A stretch of 64,000 nt of DNA from NCBI GenBank assembly GCA_024082115.1, contig JAMRYE010000013.1, forward strand, positions 3,172,001 through 3,236,000, in the 5' to 3' direction. Of the stretch, positions 33,699 through 44,960 are shown one piece after another; position 1 is the stretch's first letter, and each line of letters opens with the position of its first letter. Below the pieces are notes generated by a model. The model did not search any database, was not told the origin of the DNA, and worked only from the letters and a program-made list of their open reading frames with translations. The stretch comes from Rhinocladiella similis. Lineage: Eukaryota; Ascomycota; Eurotiomycetes; Chaetothyriales; Herpotrichiellaceae. Position numbers and translations under genes: made by a program.

Positions 33699-35894
33699 AT
33701 GTCGAAACGAAAAGTGGCGCCCGGCGAGCAGGCTGCTCGAAAGAAACAGAAACTTCTTGAAACGAACAAAAAGGCTGCGGTGAAAAGCTCAACCGTCAGA
33801 GGGGATTCGTTGAAATGGAAAGAAGTCTCTCTACCTGGACGGCTGGAAGACGCCGAGGGGTTTTTCGGGCTCGAAGAAATCGACGATGTCGAAGTTGTGA
33901 AAGATGAATCTACCAACGCAATTATGTTCCGCCCCAAATCCCAGGAGGCAGTGTTGGACGATGCGGACGATGATGGAGATGGCGAGGAATGGGGTGGATT
34001 CGACGATGAATCCCAAGCTCAGCGACCTTCTGAAGACACCGAATCGGCACCTGTCAGCGCGAACAAGAAAACTCCAAAGCCGAAGGATCAATCCAACCAG
34101 ACACAAACCCATAAATCAAAACAGGCGACTGACATTCAGCCTGGATTAGGGTTTGGTATCTTGGAGGAAACCAGCGAGGATTTGAAGACAGATGTATCGG
34201 CATGGAAAGGCCTAGAGCTACATCCGACTACATTGTCACAGCTTGCTCGAATGGGCTTTGCTAAGCCTACACCAATTCAAGAAGCTGCTATTCCGGCGAT
34301 CAAACAAGGGCACGATGTCATTGGGAAAGCCGTCACGGGGTCTGGTAAAACCCTGGCATTCGGCTTGCCAATCTTTGAAAATTGGCTCTCTACTGCAGCT
34401 GCAATAAGCAACGCTCCCAAGAAAGCCAAGGATTCAATACTTGCACTCATTCTCGCTCCCACAAGAGAACTTGCCCTGCAACTCCATAAGCACCTTAATG
34501 AGTTGTGTATGGGTTTGGAAAACCATCCCAGCGTGACGGCGGTGACCGGCGGTTTGTCGATTATCAAGCAACAACGACAATTGGGATACGCAGACATTGT
34601 TGTAGCGACTCCCGGACGACTGTGGGAAGTAATGAACGATACTTCGGCGAACCACGACACGGACGTTTTCATGGACCGCCTGAAAGCAATCAAGTTTCTG
34701 GTTGTTGATGAAGCGGATAGATTGTTGAGTGAAGGACACTTCAAGGAGGTCGAAAACATCCTTGACGCTCTGGACCGAGAAGTCGTCGACGAAGATGCTA
34801 CGGAAGGCCGGCTCACCAAAGGTTCTCAAAAGTCTCAAAGACAGACTCTCGTCTTCTCAGCCACGTTTCACAAAGGTTTACAACAGAAGCTGACGGCCAA
34901 GGTCAAGCCCGGCAAACGTATGAGTGACCAACTACTCAACAATCAGCAGTCGATGGAATACTTATTGCGAAAGCTTTCATTTCGGGAGGTGAAACCTACG
35001 TTCATCGATGTCAACCCTGAGACACAAATGGCATCAGCTTTGTCTGAGTCAATCGTGGAATGTGCTGCAATGAAGAAGGATCTTTACCTCTACGCCCTCC
35101 TAATGCAAAACGCTGCCACGAAGACGCTCGTCTTTACAAATAGTATCTCCGCAGTACGGAGATTGGTGACGTTTCTGCAAACTCTGAAACAGCCTGCTGT
35201 CGGGTTGCATTCGACTATGCCTCAGAAGTCAAGATTACGATCGTTGGAGAAATTCGCGTCGCAACGAACGGTTCTTGTTGCAACAGATGTTGCAGCACGC
35301 GGACTTGACATCAAAGGCATTCAATTGATTATTCACTACCACGTGCCTCGTGCTGCAGACATGTATGTCCATCGTTCAGGACGAACGGCTCGTGCTGAGA
35401 ACTCTGGTCGATCGATCTTGCTTTGCTCGCCCGACGAAGTCGCCGGTGTCACACGGCTGATTGTGGAAGTGCACAAGACTGATAAGGCTCCTGATGTTGT
35501 GGACCTTGATGGGCGACTGGTCAAGAGACTGGCAGACCGTGTAGATCTGGCACATAAGATCAGCGATGCAACGATCGCCAAGGAGAAAACCAACAGCAAA
35601 GATGATTGGTTGCGGACCGCTGCGGAAGAGCTAGGTGTTGACTATGACAGTGAGGAGTTTGAGAGCCAGGGCCAGAAGGGACGACGAGGTCGAGGTGGGG
35701 GTAAGGCGAAGAAAGAGAAGGAAAAGGCGGCCACTGGGAAAGACCAGATCTCACAATGGCGAGCTGAGCTGCAAGGGCTTCTGGACAAGAGAATCAATAT
35801 GGGTGTTAGTGAAAGGTATTTGGCTGGTGGTAGGGTCGATGTGGACGCATTGCTGAGTGGCAAGGCCGATGGCGCGTTTTTAGAGGGTCGATGA
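33699..35894 (+). CDS. MAK5: DEAD-box RNA helicase Mak5
   Basis: Nucleolar ATP-dependent helicase needed for 60S ribosomal subunit assembly. Single exon, 731 residues from MSKRK (a GTG codon upstream at 33690 is not a start). The N terminus has the Mak5 block LKWKEVSLPGRLEDAEGFFG and an acidic region. Helicase motifs in order: PTPIQEAAIPA, Walker A AVTGSGKT (211-218), PTRELALQ, TPGR, DEAD (337-340), SAT (387-389), HSTMPQKSR, VATDVAARGLD and HRSGRTAR. The segment between DEAD and SAT is longer than average, as in DDX24/Mak5. The C terminus is Lys/Gly-rich (RRGRGGGKAKKEKEK), consistent with rRNA contact. Confidence 0.96.
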   Translation: MSKRKVAPGEQAARKKQKLLETNKKAAVKSSTVRGDSLKWKEVSLPGRLEDAEGFFGLEEIDDVEVVKDESTNAIMFRPKSQEAVLDDADDDGDGEEWGGFDDESQAQRPSEDTESAPVSANKKTPKPKDQSNQTQTHKSKQATDIQPGLGFGILEETSEDLKTDVSAWKGLELHPTTLSQLARMGFAKPTPIQEAAIPAIKQGHDVIGKAVTGSGKTLAFGLPIFENWLSTAAAISNAPKKAKDSILALILAPTRELALQLHKHLNELCMGLENHPSVTAVTGGLSIIKQQRQLGYADIVVATPGRLWEVMNDTSANHDTDVFMDRLKAIKFLVVDEADRLLSEGHFKEVENILDALDREVVDEDATEGRLTKGSQKSQRQTLVFSATFHKGLQQKLTAKVKPGKRMSDQLLNNQQSMEYLLRKLSFREVKPTFIDVNPETQMASALSESIVECAAMKKDLYLYALLMQNAATKTLVFTNSISAVRRLVTFLQTLKQPAVGLHSTMPQKSRLRSLEKFASQRTVLVATDVAARGLDIKGIQLIIHYHVPRAADMYVHRSGRTARAENSGRSILLCSPDEVAGVTRLIVEVHKTDKAPDVVDLDGRLVKRLADRVDLAHKISDATIAKEKTNSKDDWLRTAAEELGVDYDSEEFESQGQKGRRGRGGGKAKKEKEKAATGKDQISQWRAELQGLLDKRINMGVSERYLAGGRVDVDALLSGKADGAFLEGR

Positions 35895-36358
35895 GCGCAA
35901 AACACATATGGACATTTTCAATTGAAGAAGAGAGTTACTCTCATCTACTCTGTACCGCGACATACTTGGAATCTTGATGATCTCCTGTGGCTGCGGATTG
36001 AGCCTGCGGTATAGGTATTGATTATCTTTCTGGTCGACAGCACTTGCACCTAGGAAGGAGCAAATGGAGTGCGGCAGGCTACCACCACAACTGACCACAT
36101 CACTCTTCTCTTCTCGAAATGCTACCAACATATCATTCCTCAGACTCCCAGCCTTATTCCTAATCGTCATCTTTAACATCAGACAATCGACCACGCTTCT
36201 ACAAACTCGCCACCAGACAAACTTGGGAAGAACCGCTGGAAGAAACAGCCCTTGACTTTGCAGAAACGCCCTCGGTCATCCCGCCGTTTTCAGCTTGCGG
36301 TGTTATCCCTCTCGAACGCGAAAGCATTGTTGTTCGGTCGCACATCGAGACACGCAAG
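35895..36358. other. Intergenic, patatin gene promoter
   Basis: 464 bp. A 63-codon frame at 36064-36255 has no features. Nothing else seen. Confidence 0.4.
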
Positions 36359-37610
36359 ATGCTACCTTTTGGAGGTAGCTCTCGAGCCCCTGAACCGAAA
36401 TCCGGAACCACAGAGTCCTATAACCTGCTAGCTCTCGATGGAGGAGGTGTCCGAGGCATTTCGAGCATGGTGATACTCAAGAAGCTCATGGACCGCATAC
36501 AAGAGGTTGAGAATGAAAAGGCTATCATACAGAACAAACCAATCAATGAAGAAGAACGAAAGCCAGTCGACTATTTTGACCTCGCCGCAGGAACAAGTAC
36601 TGGAGGCTTGATTGCACTGATGCTGTTCCGTTTGGACATGAAATGTGGTGATGTGATTGCGGCCTACCAAACTCTGGCAAAACAAGTCTTCAGCCCTAAA
36701 CTCGGATCAATACCTCTGCATCAATACGGGCGCTTCGGCAAGGTCGTTGGCGACATTTGGCTCGGACTCAAAGCTTTCACTGGACGATCCAAGTTCTCTC
36801 ATAGGCCACTGGAAACTGCCATTGATAAGGTTGTCGCCACATTTCCGCTCGACGATGAAGACAGGGAATTGAGAGGAAATGCTTCGCTGCTCAAAGAAAG
36901 TCAAGGACAAATGTGAGTGGCCTCACAGTAATGTGAGAATTCTGAGGAGACGTTGATACCAGCCTCGTAGGTTCATGTGTGCAACTTTGGCAGATAAAGG
37001 AGAATCAATCCTCCTGCGCAATTATGCACCTCCTTTCCCACCTCTTCCGGTCTCTGCAGGAGCTCAGGATCTCGACCTCAACACAATCACCATCAAAGAA
37101 GCTGCACGCGCGACCTCAGCCGCGCCAACCTATTTGAAAGAAGTCGATATCCAGGGACTTAAATTCTGGGATGGCGGACTTCTCAACAACAATCCTATTG
37201 ACCAGGTCTGGGATAACAGGGGCGACTTGGTACCTAGGGAAGCCCCAAATCCGCCAATCAAATGCATCGTGAGTCTTGGAACGACACATCCAGAGCACGA
37301 GAGCAATACACGTCCTGGCCGAGGAATTTCAAGGTTCTTCAACACGATTTCCAAGACTGTTGCATTCGTGACCAATACGGAAGCGAAACATCGTGACTTT
37401 GACCGAAACATGCGACAACACAACAGACGCAGGCCAGACGAGTCCACCGCTTACTTTCGCTTTGATGCACCTACTGGTACTCAGCAGATTGACCTGGGAG
37501 ATTATCTTCGTATGCCAAAACTTGTGGAATACACCGAGGTGTATCTGAGACGGTTGGAGGTTGATAAATCGATCAGCGAGTGTGCTGAAATACTTGCGAA
37601 GCAGCTTTAA
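36359..37610 (+). CDS. Patatin-like phospholipase
   Basis: Lipid acyl hydrolase with a Ser-Asp dyad. Two exons, 36359-36912 and 36971-37610, 397 residues; the intron has GTGAGT and CGTAG. The oxyanion hole is DGGGVRG (residues 27-33). The nucleophile elbow is GTSTGG, with Ser80. The catalytic Asp252 lies in FWDGGLLNNNP. All three patatin motifs are therefore intact, so an active enzyme is expected. There is no NACHT, TPR or ankyrin extension, unlike many fungal patatins, and no signal peptide or membrane helix, suggesting a soluble cytosolic enzyme. The substrate could be phospholipids or monoacylglycerols. Confidence 0.92.
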
Positions 37611-38138
37611 ATGGTGCACAGAGAGATTGGGGGATGTGTTATCTAGGATATCCTAAGTAGTGGTAATGATGAGCAAGAGAACCATGTTCAAATCTAGGGT
37701 ATAGAAGTATGGATTGAAGACGTGTTGATTTACTATGTACGAGAAGCAATAACTTTGAGACATGCATCGCCAGCGACGCAGCTTTGGTAGATCATTTGAC
37801 AACGACAGTTCAAAGTAACAGTAACGGTAGTAAGAAGAAAGTGATCAACAACAACATCAAGGACGAATCAATCTGTCCAGCAAACTGTGGTGTGGCTAAG
37901 CGAGTGTATGATGCGTGAAGCAAGCTGTTCAGCGTAGAAGTCCCTGGCAGGTGACATCTCGGCATGGGAGGACCGGCCTCTAGAGAATGACAGAGGGCCA
38001 TGGGTGACTCAATGAATAAATGAGAGGGCGAATGGGTTAAAAGGAATGGTTTGTTGATGGAGAGAGGATATCCTGATATCCCGATCTTGAGGATCCGTAC
38101 GGCCGGCCTAGCATAGCCGAAGGAGCGCAAGGCTACCT

Positions 38139-38170
38139 GAGAGAGAGAGAGAGAGAGAGCGTGTGTGTGC
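38139..38170 (+). repeat. GA and GT dinucleotide repeats
   Basis: About ten GA units (38139-38159) followed directly by a short GT run. Confidence 0.9.
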
Positions 38171-40271
38171 GCGGGTGAAATGATGGTGGAAAGAAGGCCC
38201 TGCCTTCTTCGTAGTCGTGGTTTGCTCATGTCCAAATGAGGGGAGGGGATTGTAGCTTTGATGGAGCAGCCGTATAGCTGCTGCTGTTAGGACCAGATGT
38301 GATGATCACGGTTGTCACGGTGGTGGATGGTTCCAGCCCGACACGTCTGTGTCGTGAGTGTACATTCCAGAATGTACGTGTGAAAAAAACAATGAGAGAA
38401 GAGAAGATAAGATCAGAGTGGAGAAGGATCCAGCTTCTCTCGCTCGAAAGGTAACATCGATTTCCCAGATCGAATTTGGTATGTTGATGTATCCCAACTG
38501 GGGCAAACGAAGGGTGACGCCCTTGGAAGCTGAGGGTTGCGAAAGGGCCAGCCTTTCGTCTCAAACGTCGTGTTGAGAAAGGAAGGTGATGGTCGACAGT
38601 GTATTCGTACTTCGCAATGAGTGTGTCGTGTGTGTATGTAACATGTCGATGATGGTGGGGACTGGCTCACCCAGATTGGTGTACATGAATGGTCCCAAAA
38701 GTATCATGAGTGAATGTCGAGAATTTGTAAATTGGCGTCCAGCCCTAGAGCTGAGAAGACGTGATTGATAGCGAGCGAGGGGGCCGAATGGGGGCCGTGG
38801 CGTGGCGTCGCATGGCCTGGTACAACGAAAAGGGAGTGAGGGTGCTAGCCACCATCTAGACTTTAGCTTGTGTTCGCCGGGATTGGTACATGTTGTACGG
38901 TCCGTGCGGTAAGAGATCGAAGGTCCGGCTTCGAGGTGCCGAAATGAATAGTGATAGTGACGTGGTCAAAGGATGGTATCTCTCTCTCTGAAGTCCGGCT
39001 TCTTGAGGTCGGGGAAGCGAAGCGAAGCGAAGCGATCGACTGTAACGATAATGGCGGAATGAATGAGTCGAGGGACCTGCCATCGGTGTGGGTGGAATGA
39101 ATGGAGTTGCCGACTTGTGCGAGGCGATCAAAGAGAGGGGAGCCAGGATCAATGAATGAAGGTCCCGGTCCACGAAGCAAGGGGTATCAGCTATATCGAT
39201 ATGTGCTGTAGCCCACAAAGCGCCTGTCGTTGTGGCTGTGATAACGAGTGTGACGAAGGTAGTGCCGATCATGATCAAACGATCTGTGTGTTGAGAGAGA
39301 ATGTGAGAATGAATGTGATCCGGGCCAGCGGTACGCCGGTGCCTATGAAAAGGCTGCGAGTTCCAGACTCGGCAAATGAGTGACATTCCAAGGCCGTTGA
39401 CGTTGATGTAGAAAAGGGAATATTGAGTCAGTGATTGACCAGTGATATTGGAATTGGTTCGAGATGTGTCGATTAGAAGAGTCCAGCTTCGAAGAACGAG
39501 GAAGGAATGTGCCAACTCAAATGTGCGGTAAGGACTGGGTGGGAGTAGTACACTCCCAAAGGACAGGCTTCTAGCATCGAAGCATTGCTGATCTAGGAAG
39601 GTATTATCAAAAGAATTGGTAAATGAGTTGGTCCTGTCGACAATCGAGGGAGCATATCTGATCGTGGATCGTCCATGAGGAATGGTATGTGTGCCGGCGA
39701 AAGAACGTGAAATGCCCCCATAGAGAATGACACGGCTAGGCACAGTTCGTCCCATGTTGTGCGGGTTGAAACAGCCAGCGCAATAATCAGATTGTACATA
39801 GCTGCGTTCAGGTCCAGCCCGCATAGTATGTTTCCAGTATATTTGCAACAGATGCCAGGTTGAAAAGGAGCGTATGGCAAGGCTAACGAGGTTGGTTCAT
39901 GGGTGCAACAGGATTGGCGGGTAGACGGCGTTGGGGCGAGATCAATAGCGCCGCTATGCTGTCCAAAACACGGACCTTGCTCATCTAGAGTCAAGGTATT
40001 GTGCTATAGTTGCGACAGATCCAGTGGACAATAGCTGCGATACTCCAGAGTGTGTGCAGCAAGTTTTTGCCTGAGGATAGGCTTTGCAAATCCGTCCAGC
40101 CGATTTCCGATTTGCCCTTTTCCCTGCCAGCAGGAAAGGGATATCCAAAAGCCAGCTGACTCCGAGGCAAACACTGAACTTCTCCAGGACGTTCACATGT
40201 GACCGAGCATCGAAGGAGACGAGCAGTCAAAGAGACCAGCTCCTGAGCGGCTCACTGGCACTGACGATGTC

Positions 40272-40592
40272 TCAGGCCACGGCAGGATGAATATGCGTCG
40301 TCGATGTGGTCCAATGACAATGGCGTTCGAGCCTTCTTTGCAAACGAATGGCTCTGTTGAATGGGCCTTCACCTACTGCCAAAGTGACCATTGTCGTAAA
40401 CACTTTCATAGTGCTGGACATGAGGTTGTTGAGTTTCGAGTCGAGAGGGGGGAGGTTGTCTGAGGCCCTCTCGATATCGAGCGTTTTGCGCTGGATGTGG
40501 GACTTGAAAACTTCCTCGCTGATGCGTGCACAAGTAGCGATACCAAAGAGGCATGCCATGATGGCGAGAAGTCTGATACTTAGGCTCAGCAT
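40272..40592 (-). CDS. Possible small secreted protein
   Basis: A 106-residue frame starting with a signal-peptide-like sequence, MLSLSIRLLAIMACLFGIAT, followed by CARISEEV and a hydrophilic helical region. A donor-like GTAGGT lies within (complement near 40380), so the 3' end may be spliced. Two other frames are open across the same stretch, which weakens the call. No homology recognised. Confidence 0.25.
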   Translation of the reverse strand: MLSLSIRLLAIMACLFGIATCARISEEVFKSHIQRKTLDIERASDNLPPLDSKLNNLMSSTMKVFTTMVTLAVGEGPFNRAIRLQRRLERHCHWTTSTTHIHPAVA

Positions 40593-43455
40593 GGTACTAG
40601 CTTCCATTGAGGCTGGCCTCAATAAGGCGGTGGCGGAAATTACGCGGTCGAATACGTTGTCGAGGTAGCTAGTGCAGAATTCCAGTGGTAGACCGTTGGA
40701 CAGAAGGCTGGAGGAATTAGCACCATCTATATATCTCTAGGTGACTACGCGTTTCTGAAGTGGGTTAGCATCCATCGTAGATTTTGTTGTTGTAGTGTAA
40801 TAGATCGGCTTCACTATGCCGACTCTCATGACCTAATGGGCTTGGAAACATCGTCAGGACACGCTCAATTGACACCAGGAGGTCGGGAAAGTGTTCCCAT
40901 GACGAGTATGGCTGAAGTGTGATCAAAGCCTTGTACGTGTTGGCGTTGGTAGAAGGACCGTGTATGTGGTCCGTGAACTGTCAAGATAGTGAACCGAGCT
41001 TCTTGTCGATAAAGAGAAGCATAAGATCAACATGTGGCCCCAGCGGCCCGATGGCTCGGGCCACGCCTTCGTCGAGAGAAGAAGATCTTTGAATTAATAG
41101 GATTGAGATCAAGTATAGTAGTTGATGTGCTGACATCTGGTACAGATCACTTACTAGAATGGGATAGCTACCCAGGCAGGTGCAATGAAGTCTTGACATC
41201 TGAAATCCTCCATGTGTTGAAATGGGGTAAACTCGGTGGCAGGGTAAACGCACGGACTTTGGGGGAGTTGAAATTCGCAAGGCTGGGCTTCCTGGCGCAA
41301 AAGCAAAATGACCATCGCGCATTGCTAAGTCGCAATGTGGTCTGATGGCAACCATTTGACAACAGCCTCATCATCAGAGGCTCAGCTGAAGGGCACTTCG
41401 GTGGCTGGATTGTGGACAACAGTGATTCAGCTAATCCGGAATTCGTTCAAGGAAGTCCTAACTGATAGCTCGTGCACAAGAAGCAGTGTCGTCTGTGTAA
41501 GCGAAAGGCATGTGCGTACAGTCATTCATGTGACTCTTGAAGATATTTCGGGGAGGTCTCTCGATCAGCTGCGGTCACCCAGGGGCCATCAGAAAAGAGG
41601 TGGCTGGCCAACTGGAACCTATCTGGATGTAGCATTCCTGACGGAACATCAGCACTCATGATCAGGTTCTTGTCTGCTGGCCAATGCTCATTGAGGGTGT
41701 CTGCCCATCTTGACCTCTGAAATGGCGGTGAATGATATCAAATGCGTGGCTTGATGCCGAGCAACCACTTGGTGTTAAACAAAGAAAGTCGCATGTCTGA
41801 AGGCGCTAGGTCTGGGTGAAACCCAGCATGACGAAAACCATAGGTACAGGGAAAGAGTCAAAATTCCTTTGAAATTCAGGAAAAGTTCTGATCAGCAATA
41901 GGTGTGTTAGCATCGAAGGAAGGTCATGCTGACGTGATTCGTTTTTGTTCCAACCCCTTTTGTGTTGATGAAGAAGGCCTCAACGGCTCCATCAGGTGGG
42001 CATTTTCAAAGCAGTAGCAGTCGGTACTCACGGCGCCAAATATTGATGACACCAGGGTCGTGCAGTCAGCCGTTGACGCTCTCAAGCGCGACAGTCGCTG
42101 ATATCCCTGGAAGACGTAACAGCAAGCAATAGCGGACAACTTGCGAAGGGTAGACAGGACGAGACTTTTCAGGTTTCTTCCTCGGGTTGAAGTAAGTTGA
42201 TTGCTCCTTTCGTTCTTTTCCACAGTCGACTTTGGTAGTCCATTGCAAATCGGAGATATCAACACGTCAGTCTCTGTCAAGGCAGCGAAAGCTGGCCCGG
42301 TCAAATGCTCGAAAAAAAATCGCAGGATCAACTGTTCGGCCGCCCTTTCGCTGACTGGGTTTTGAAGAAATCAATCTCTCACACAATTATGCGGCGACTG
42401 TTGTACAACAGGACTCCGTGCTGCCACCAAAAAAAGAATCATTTTTTTCAAGAAGCAAAACTCTAACCTCAAGGCCAACCACACGCTGGGTGATTGACGT
42501 TGAGGTCGAGGGAAATCCCAGAGGGATTTTTCACGGATTCTCGTCAGGTTACTCCTCAGCTTGGTCATTCACGCGCAGAATGCCATGTATGCAGAGGAAC
42601 ACCTCAACCCCGGGAGCAGGGGTCGTTGGTGTCAGGGTGAACGCCTCTAGGATTCGCGGCTTAGCCCAAGTAAACTGCCTCATGTCTGGCGAAATCCCCT
42701 TACGCCATCTGTCCGCGGTGGATCAGGTGACACGGGTAGCCATGAGGAATTGTTGGAAGATATTCAATCTTTCAAAAATATAACCCTTGAATATTCAAAC
42801 TCTTGGTTTCTGGAGTCTCCATTGGTTGCTTGGCTTGGGGGGCTCCTCAGTGAGTGAAGCAAAGTGGTCCTAGGCAGGCGTTCGGGACGCGTTCATCATT
42901 GAAGGCGTGTCTTGTGTCAACGATCGCGTCCTCTGTCCAGCTGGATTTGAAACGTAAAACTCCACAACCGATATGGTTCAAGAGGCTCTCCAACCCGAGC
43001 GTAATCCCAGGTCCTATTTGACTTACGCTAGGGTTCTGATGCACTACGTGATCAATTTGATCTGGCATGGTGGTAGAGGAGGGATTGGGGCAAGTCCACA
43101 TGGGAATCACCATGGGCTAAGGAACAGAATCCTTGAAAATGTATTGAGCTGTACAGGACGAGAGGGACAATGTCAACCAAATTGACGCGTTTTGATACCC
43201 CAATTAGGAAAAGCGGAAATATTCTACAATGACTTCGGTAGAGTATTCGCCTACAACGCGCAGATTTTGTATGTACAATACAGTGCTTCAATGCATAGTT
43301 GGATGATGGATCTGCTCGACTATTCTTTTAGGACTTGCTTGTTCCCTCTTTGAGATCTGAGATTCTCCCAAATAGAAACAAAGATGAGTGTTACTTGATC
43401 TACTTTGAATTCAGCATAAGTCATCCAAGATACACAACGCATCGTCTAAAATTCT

Positions 43456-44607
43456 TCATCGCGTTTTTGAACATTCCACCGTATTTCCATTCTCTCGACG
43501 ACGAAATGACCCTTCCACCATATACAGCACTCTATCCCACCAGGTGAAGAACGGCGCATAACCACCTTCGCCCGTACGGTGGTGCTTAGCGTGAGCCCTC
43601 GGTCCACTCGCCCAGCCTCGCGGTAAGAACTTGTCATAACCCAAGGGAAGGTCCATGCCGCTGTGTACCTGAATCAGCAGCGTGACGAAGATGGGAATAA
43701 ATATCGTCCGCGTCATGACATGGCTCTTAATGATGTTGAGACTGAAATTGGCCAGCAGGACCAGAGACAGTCGTTCGACAATTGTTAGCTGATTGGTGAC
43801 TTGTGGATGGATCTCCTGGTGTTTATGGTGAGGCAGATGGTGCCTTGCCATGAAAGGAATGCGGTGGAAGCAGAGGTGGCACAAGAAGAATAGCATGTCA
43901 TAGATGAAGAAGGACATGGCGAGCTCGAGCACCAAGCGTCGTGATGTGGGTGGTACGGGCGGGAGAGCTCTCGTCAACTGCAATGGCGATGAAATGGTGA
44001 AGTTGTGAAGCGTAGGTAGAAGGAATGACCCCGATATCGATCTCAAAGCTGATTCCGTGATGTTCAAGCTCCTGAATTGACCTGTTGGCATAAGCGTTGC
44101 CGATGCGATGGGCATATAACCCCCAGAGACACGAATATCATTGATGGGCGTGTCCGCAAACTTCTTGATCATGGTAAAGTCCAAGAGCAGGAGTGGGCTG
44201 ACATAGAGAACTATTTCTCTGAGACGCTTAGAAGGCCGTTTCATTTTGGGCAGCTTAGGCATCGTCAGACTGTCGTTGTTCGGTTTACCTGATCTGGACA
44301 CCATTCCGTCCGCTCGCTTGCGTTCAACCTGGAGTGTTCCTGGTCTGACGTCGATGCGGAGCGCGGGATTATATGCAAAGTAAGTCGTATATTTGGGTTC
44401 GATGAATCCATAGCTCAGTACGGTCACGAGGGTCTCAAATGTCGACAATTGGTAGAAGGTTGATGAGTAGAGGTAGGTATACAGTGTCGTCAACATGGGT
44501 TGGTAGAATTTCGGGAATACCACTGCCGTAATCAAGACGATCCCACATGCCGTTTGAGGGGAGTAGAGCCGTCCTGATGACTTTACTGCTGATTTATCAG
44601 AATTCAT
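43456..44607 (-). CDS. Fatty acid hydroxylase / sterol desaturase family enzyme
   Basis: Membrane di-iron oxygenase. Single exon, 383 residues from MNSDKSAVKSSGR; longer in-frame starts exist to 44778, but a CTACAG acceptor-like site just upstream suggests a leader intron. The His clusters that bind iron are in place: HLCFH (HxxxH), HHLPHHKH (HxxHH) and HAKHH (HxxHH) near the C terminus. Membrane helices lie before and between them. The family includes sterol C-4 and C-5 enzymes and sphingolipid or alkane hydroxylases; this one is not an obvious Erg25 or Erg3 orthologue because its N-terminal half is different. It begins the lipid-type cluster and is transcribed in the same direction as the MFS gene 350 bp away. 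Confidence 0.88.
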   Translation of the reverse strand: MNSDKSAVKSSGRLYSPQTACGIVLITAVVFPKFYQPMLTTLYTYLYSSTFYQLSTFETLVTVLSYGFIEPKYTTYFAYNPALRIDVRPGTLQVERKRADGMVSRSGKPNNDSLTMPKLPKMKRPSKRLREIVLYVSPLLLLDFTMIKKFADTPINDIRVSGGYMPIASATLMPTGQFRSLNITESALRSISGSFLLPTLHNFTISSPLQLTRALPPVPPTSRRLVLELAMSFFIYDMLFFLCHLCFHRIPFMARHHLPHHKHQEIHPQVTNQLTIVERLSLVLLANFSLNIIKSHVMTRTIFIPIFVTLLIQVHSGMDLPLGYDKFLPRGWASGPRAHAKHHRTGEGGYAPFFTWWDRVLYMVEGSFRRRENGNTVECSKTR

Positions 44608-44960
44608 CGCGGCTTGTTGGAGCTGTAGAAAGAGGAGCAAAAATGTGAGAATGTGTTGACGTGGGTAAGCGTGAAAGGAATTTAATCGAGAAGACCCTGA
44701 ATGGGGATGTCGGCTGGAATAGGATGATGTACTCCGTACACGGCATCCGTTGTGTCTTGGACTTATTAGCACTGGCAACGTTCGTCGGCGAAGAGGGTGA
44801 ATATTTTAACTGATATGCTGGTCTCCTCGAGGCATCACTCATGCACTGTTCTACCTAATTCGGCGCGTATATTTGACGAGCTCATTACCAGGCTCTGCCT
44901 TACAATTCCGGTCTTGACGGGTTTATGACCATCAGCCCCCTCCTCCTCTACAGCTGAGAT
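44608..44960. other. Short intergenic, leader of the hydroxylase-like gene
   Basis: Contains the TACTCCGTA motif at 44730-44738 and a possible 5' leader intron. No gene. Confidence 0.4.

Larger units (their letters stand above)
37611..43455. other. Gene-poor region, 5.8 kb
   Basis: No confident gene. Several overlapping open frames (for example minus 39848-38856, 330 codons) are Ser/Thr/His-rich without domains. Simple repeats occur: GA/GT near 38139-38170 and GAAGC repeats at about 39015. Minus-strand frames at 40592-40272 and plus-strand frames at 41034-41661 are possible exons. It may hold long noncoding RNA or decayed genes. Confidence 0.4.

Noticed and set aside
38856..39848. 330-codon minus-strand open frame
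   Set aside because: Ser/Thr/His-rich, no domain, other frames equally open, no good start context.
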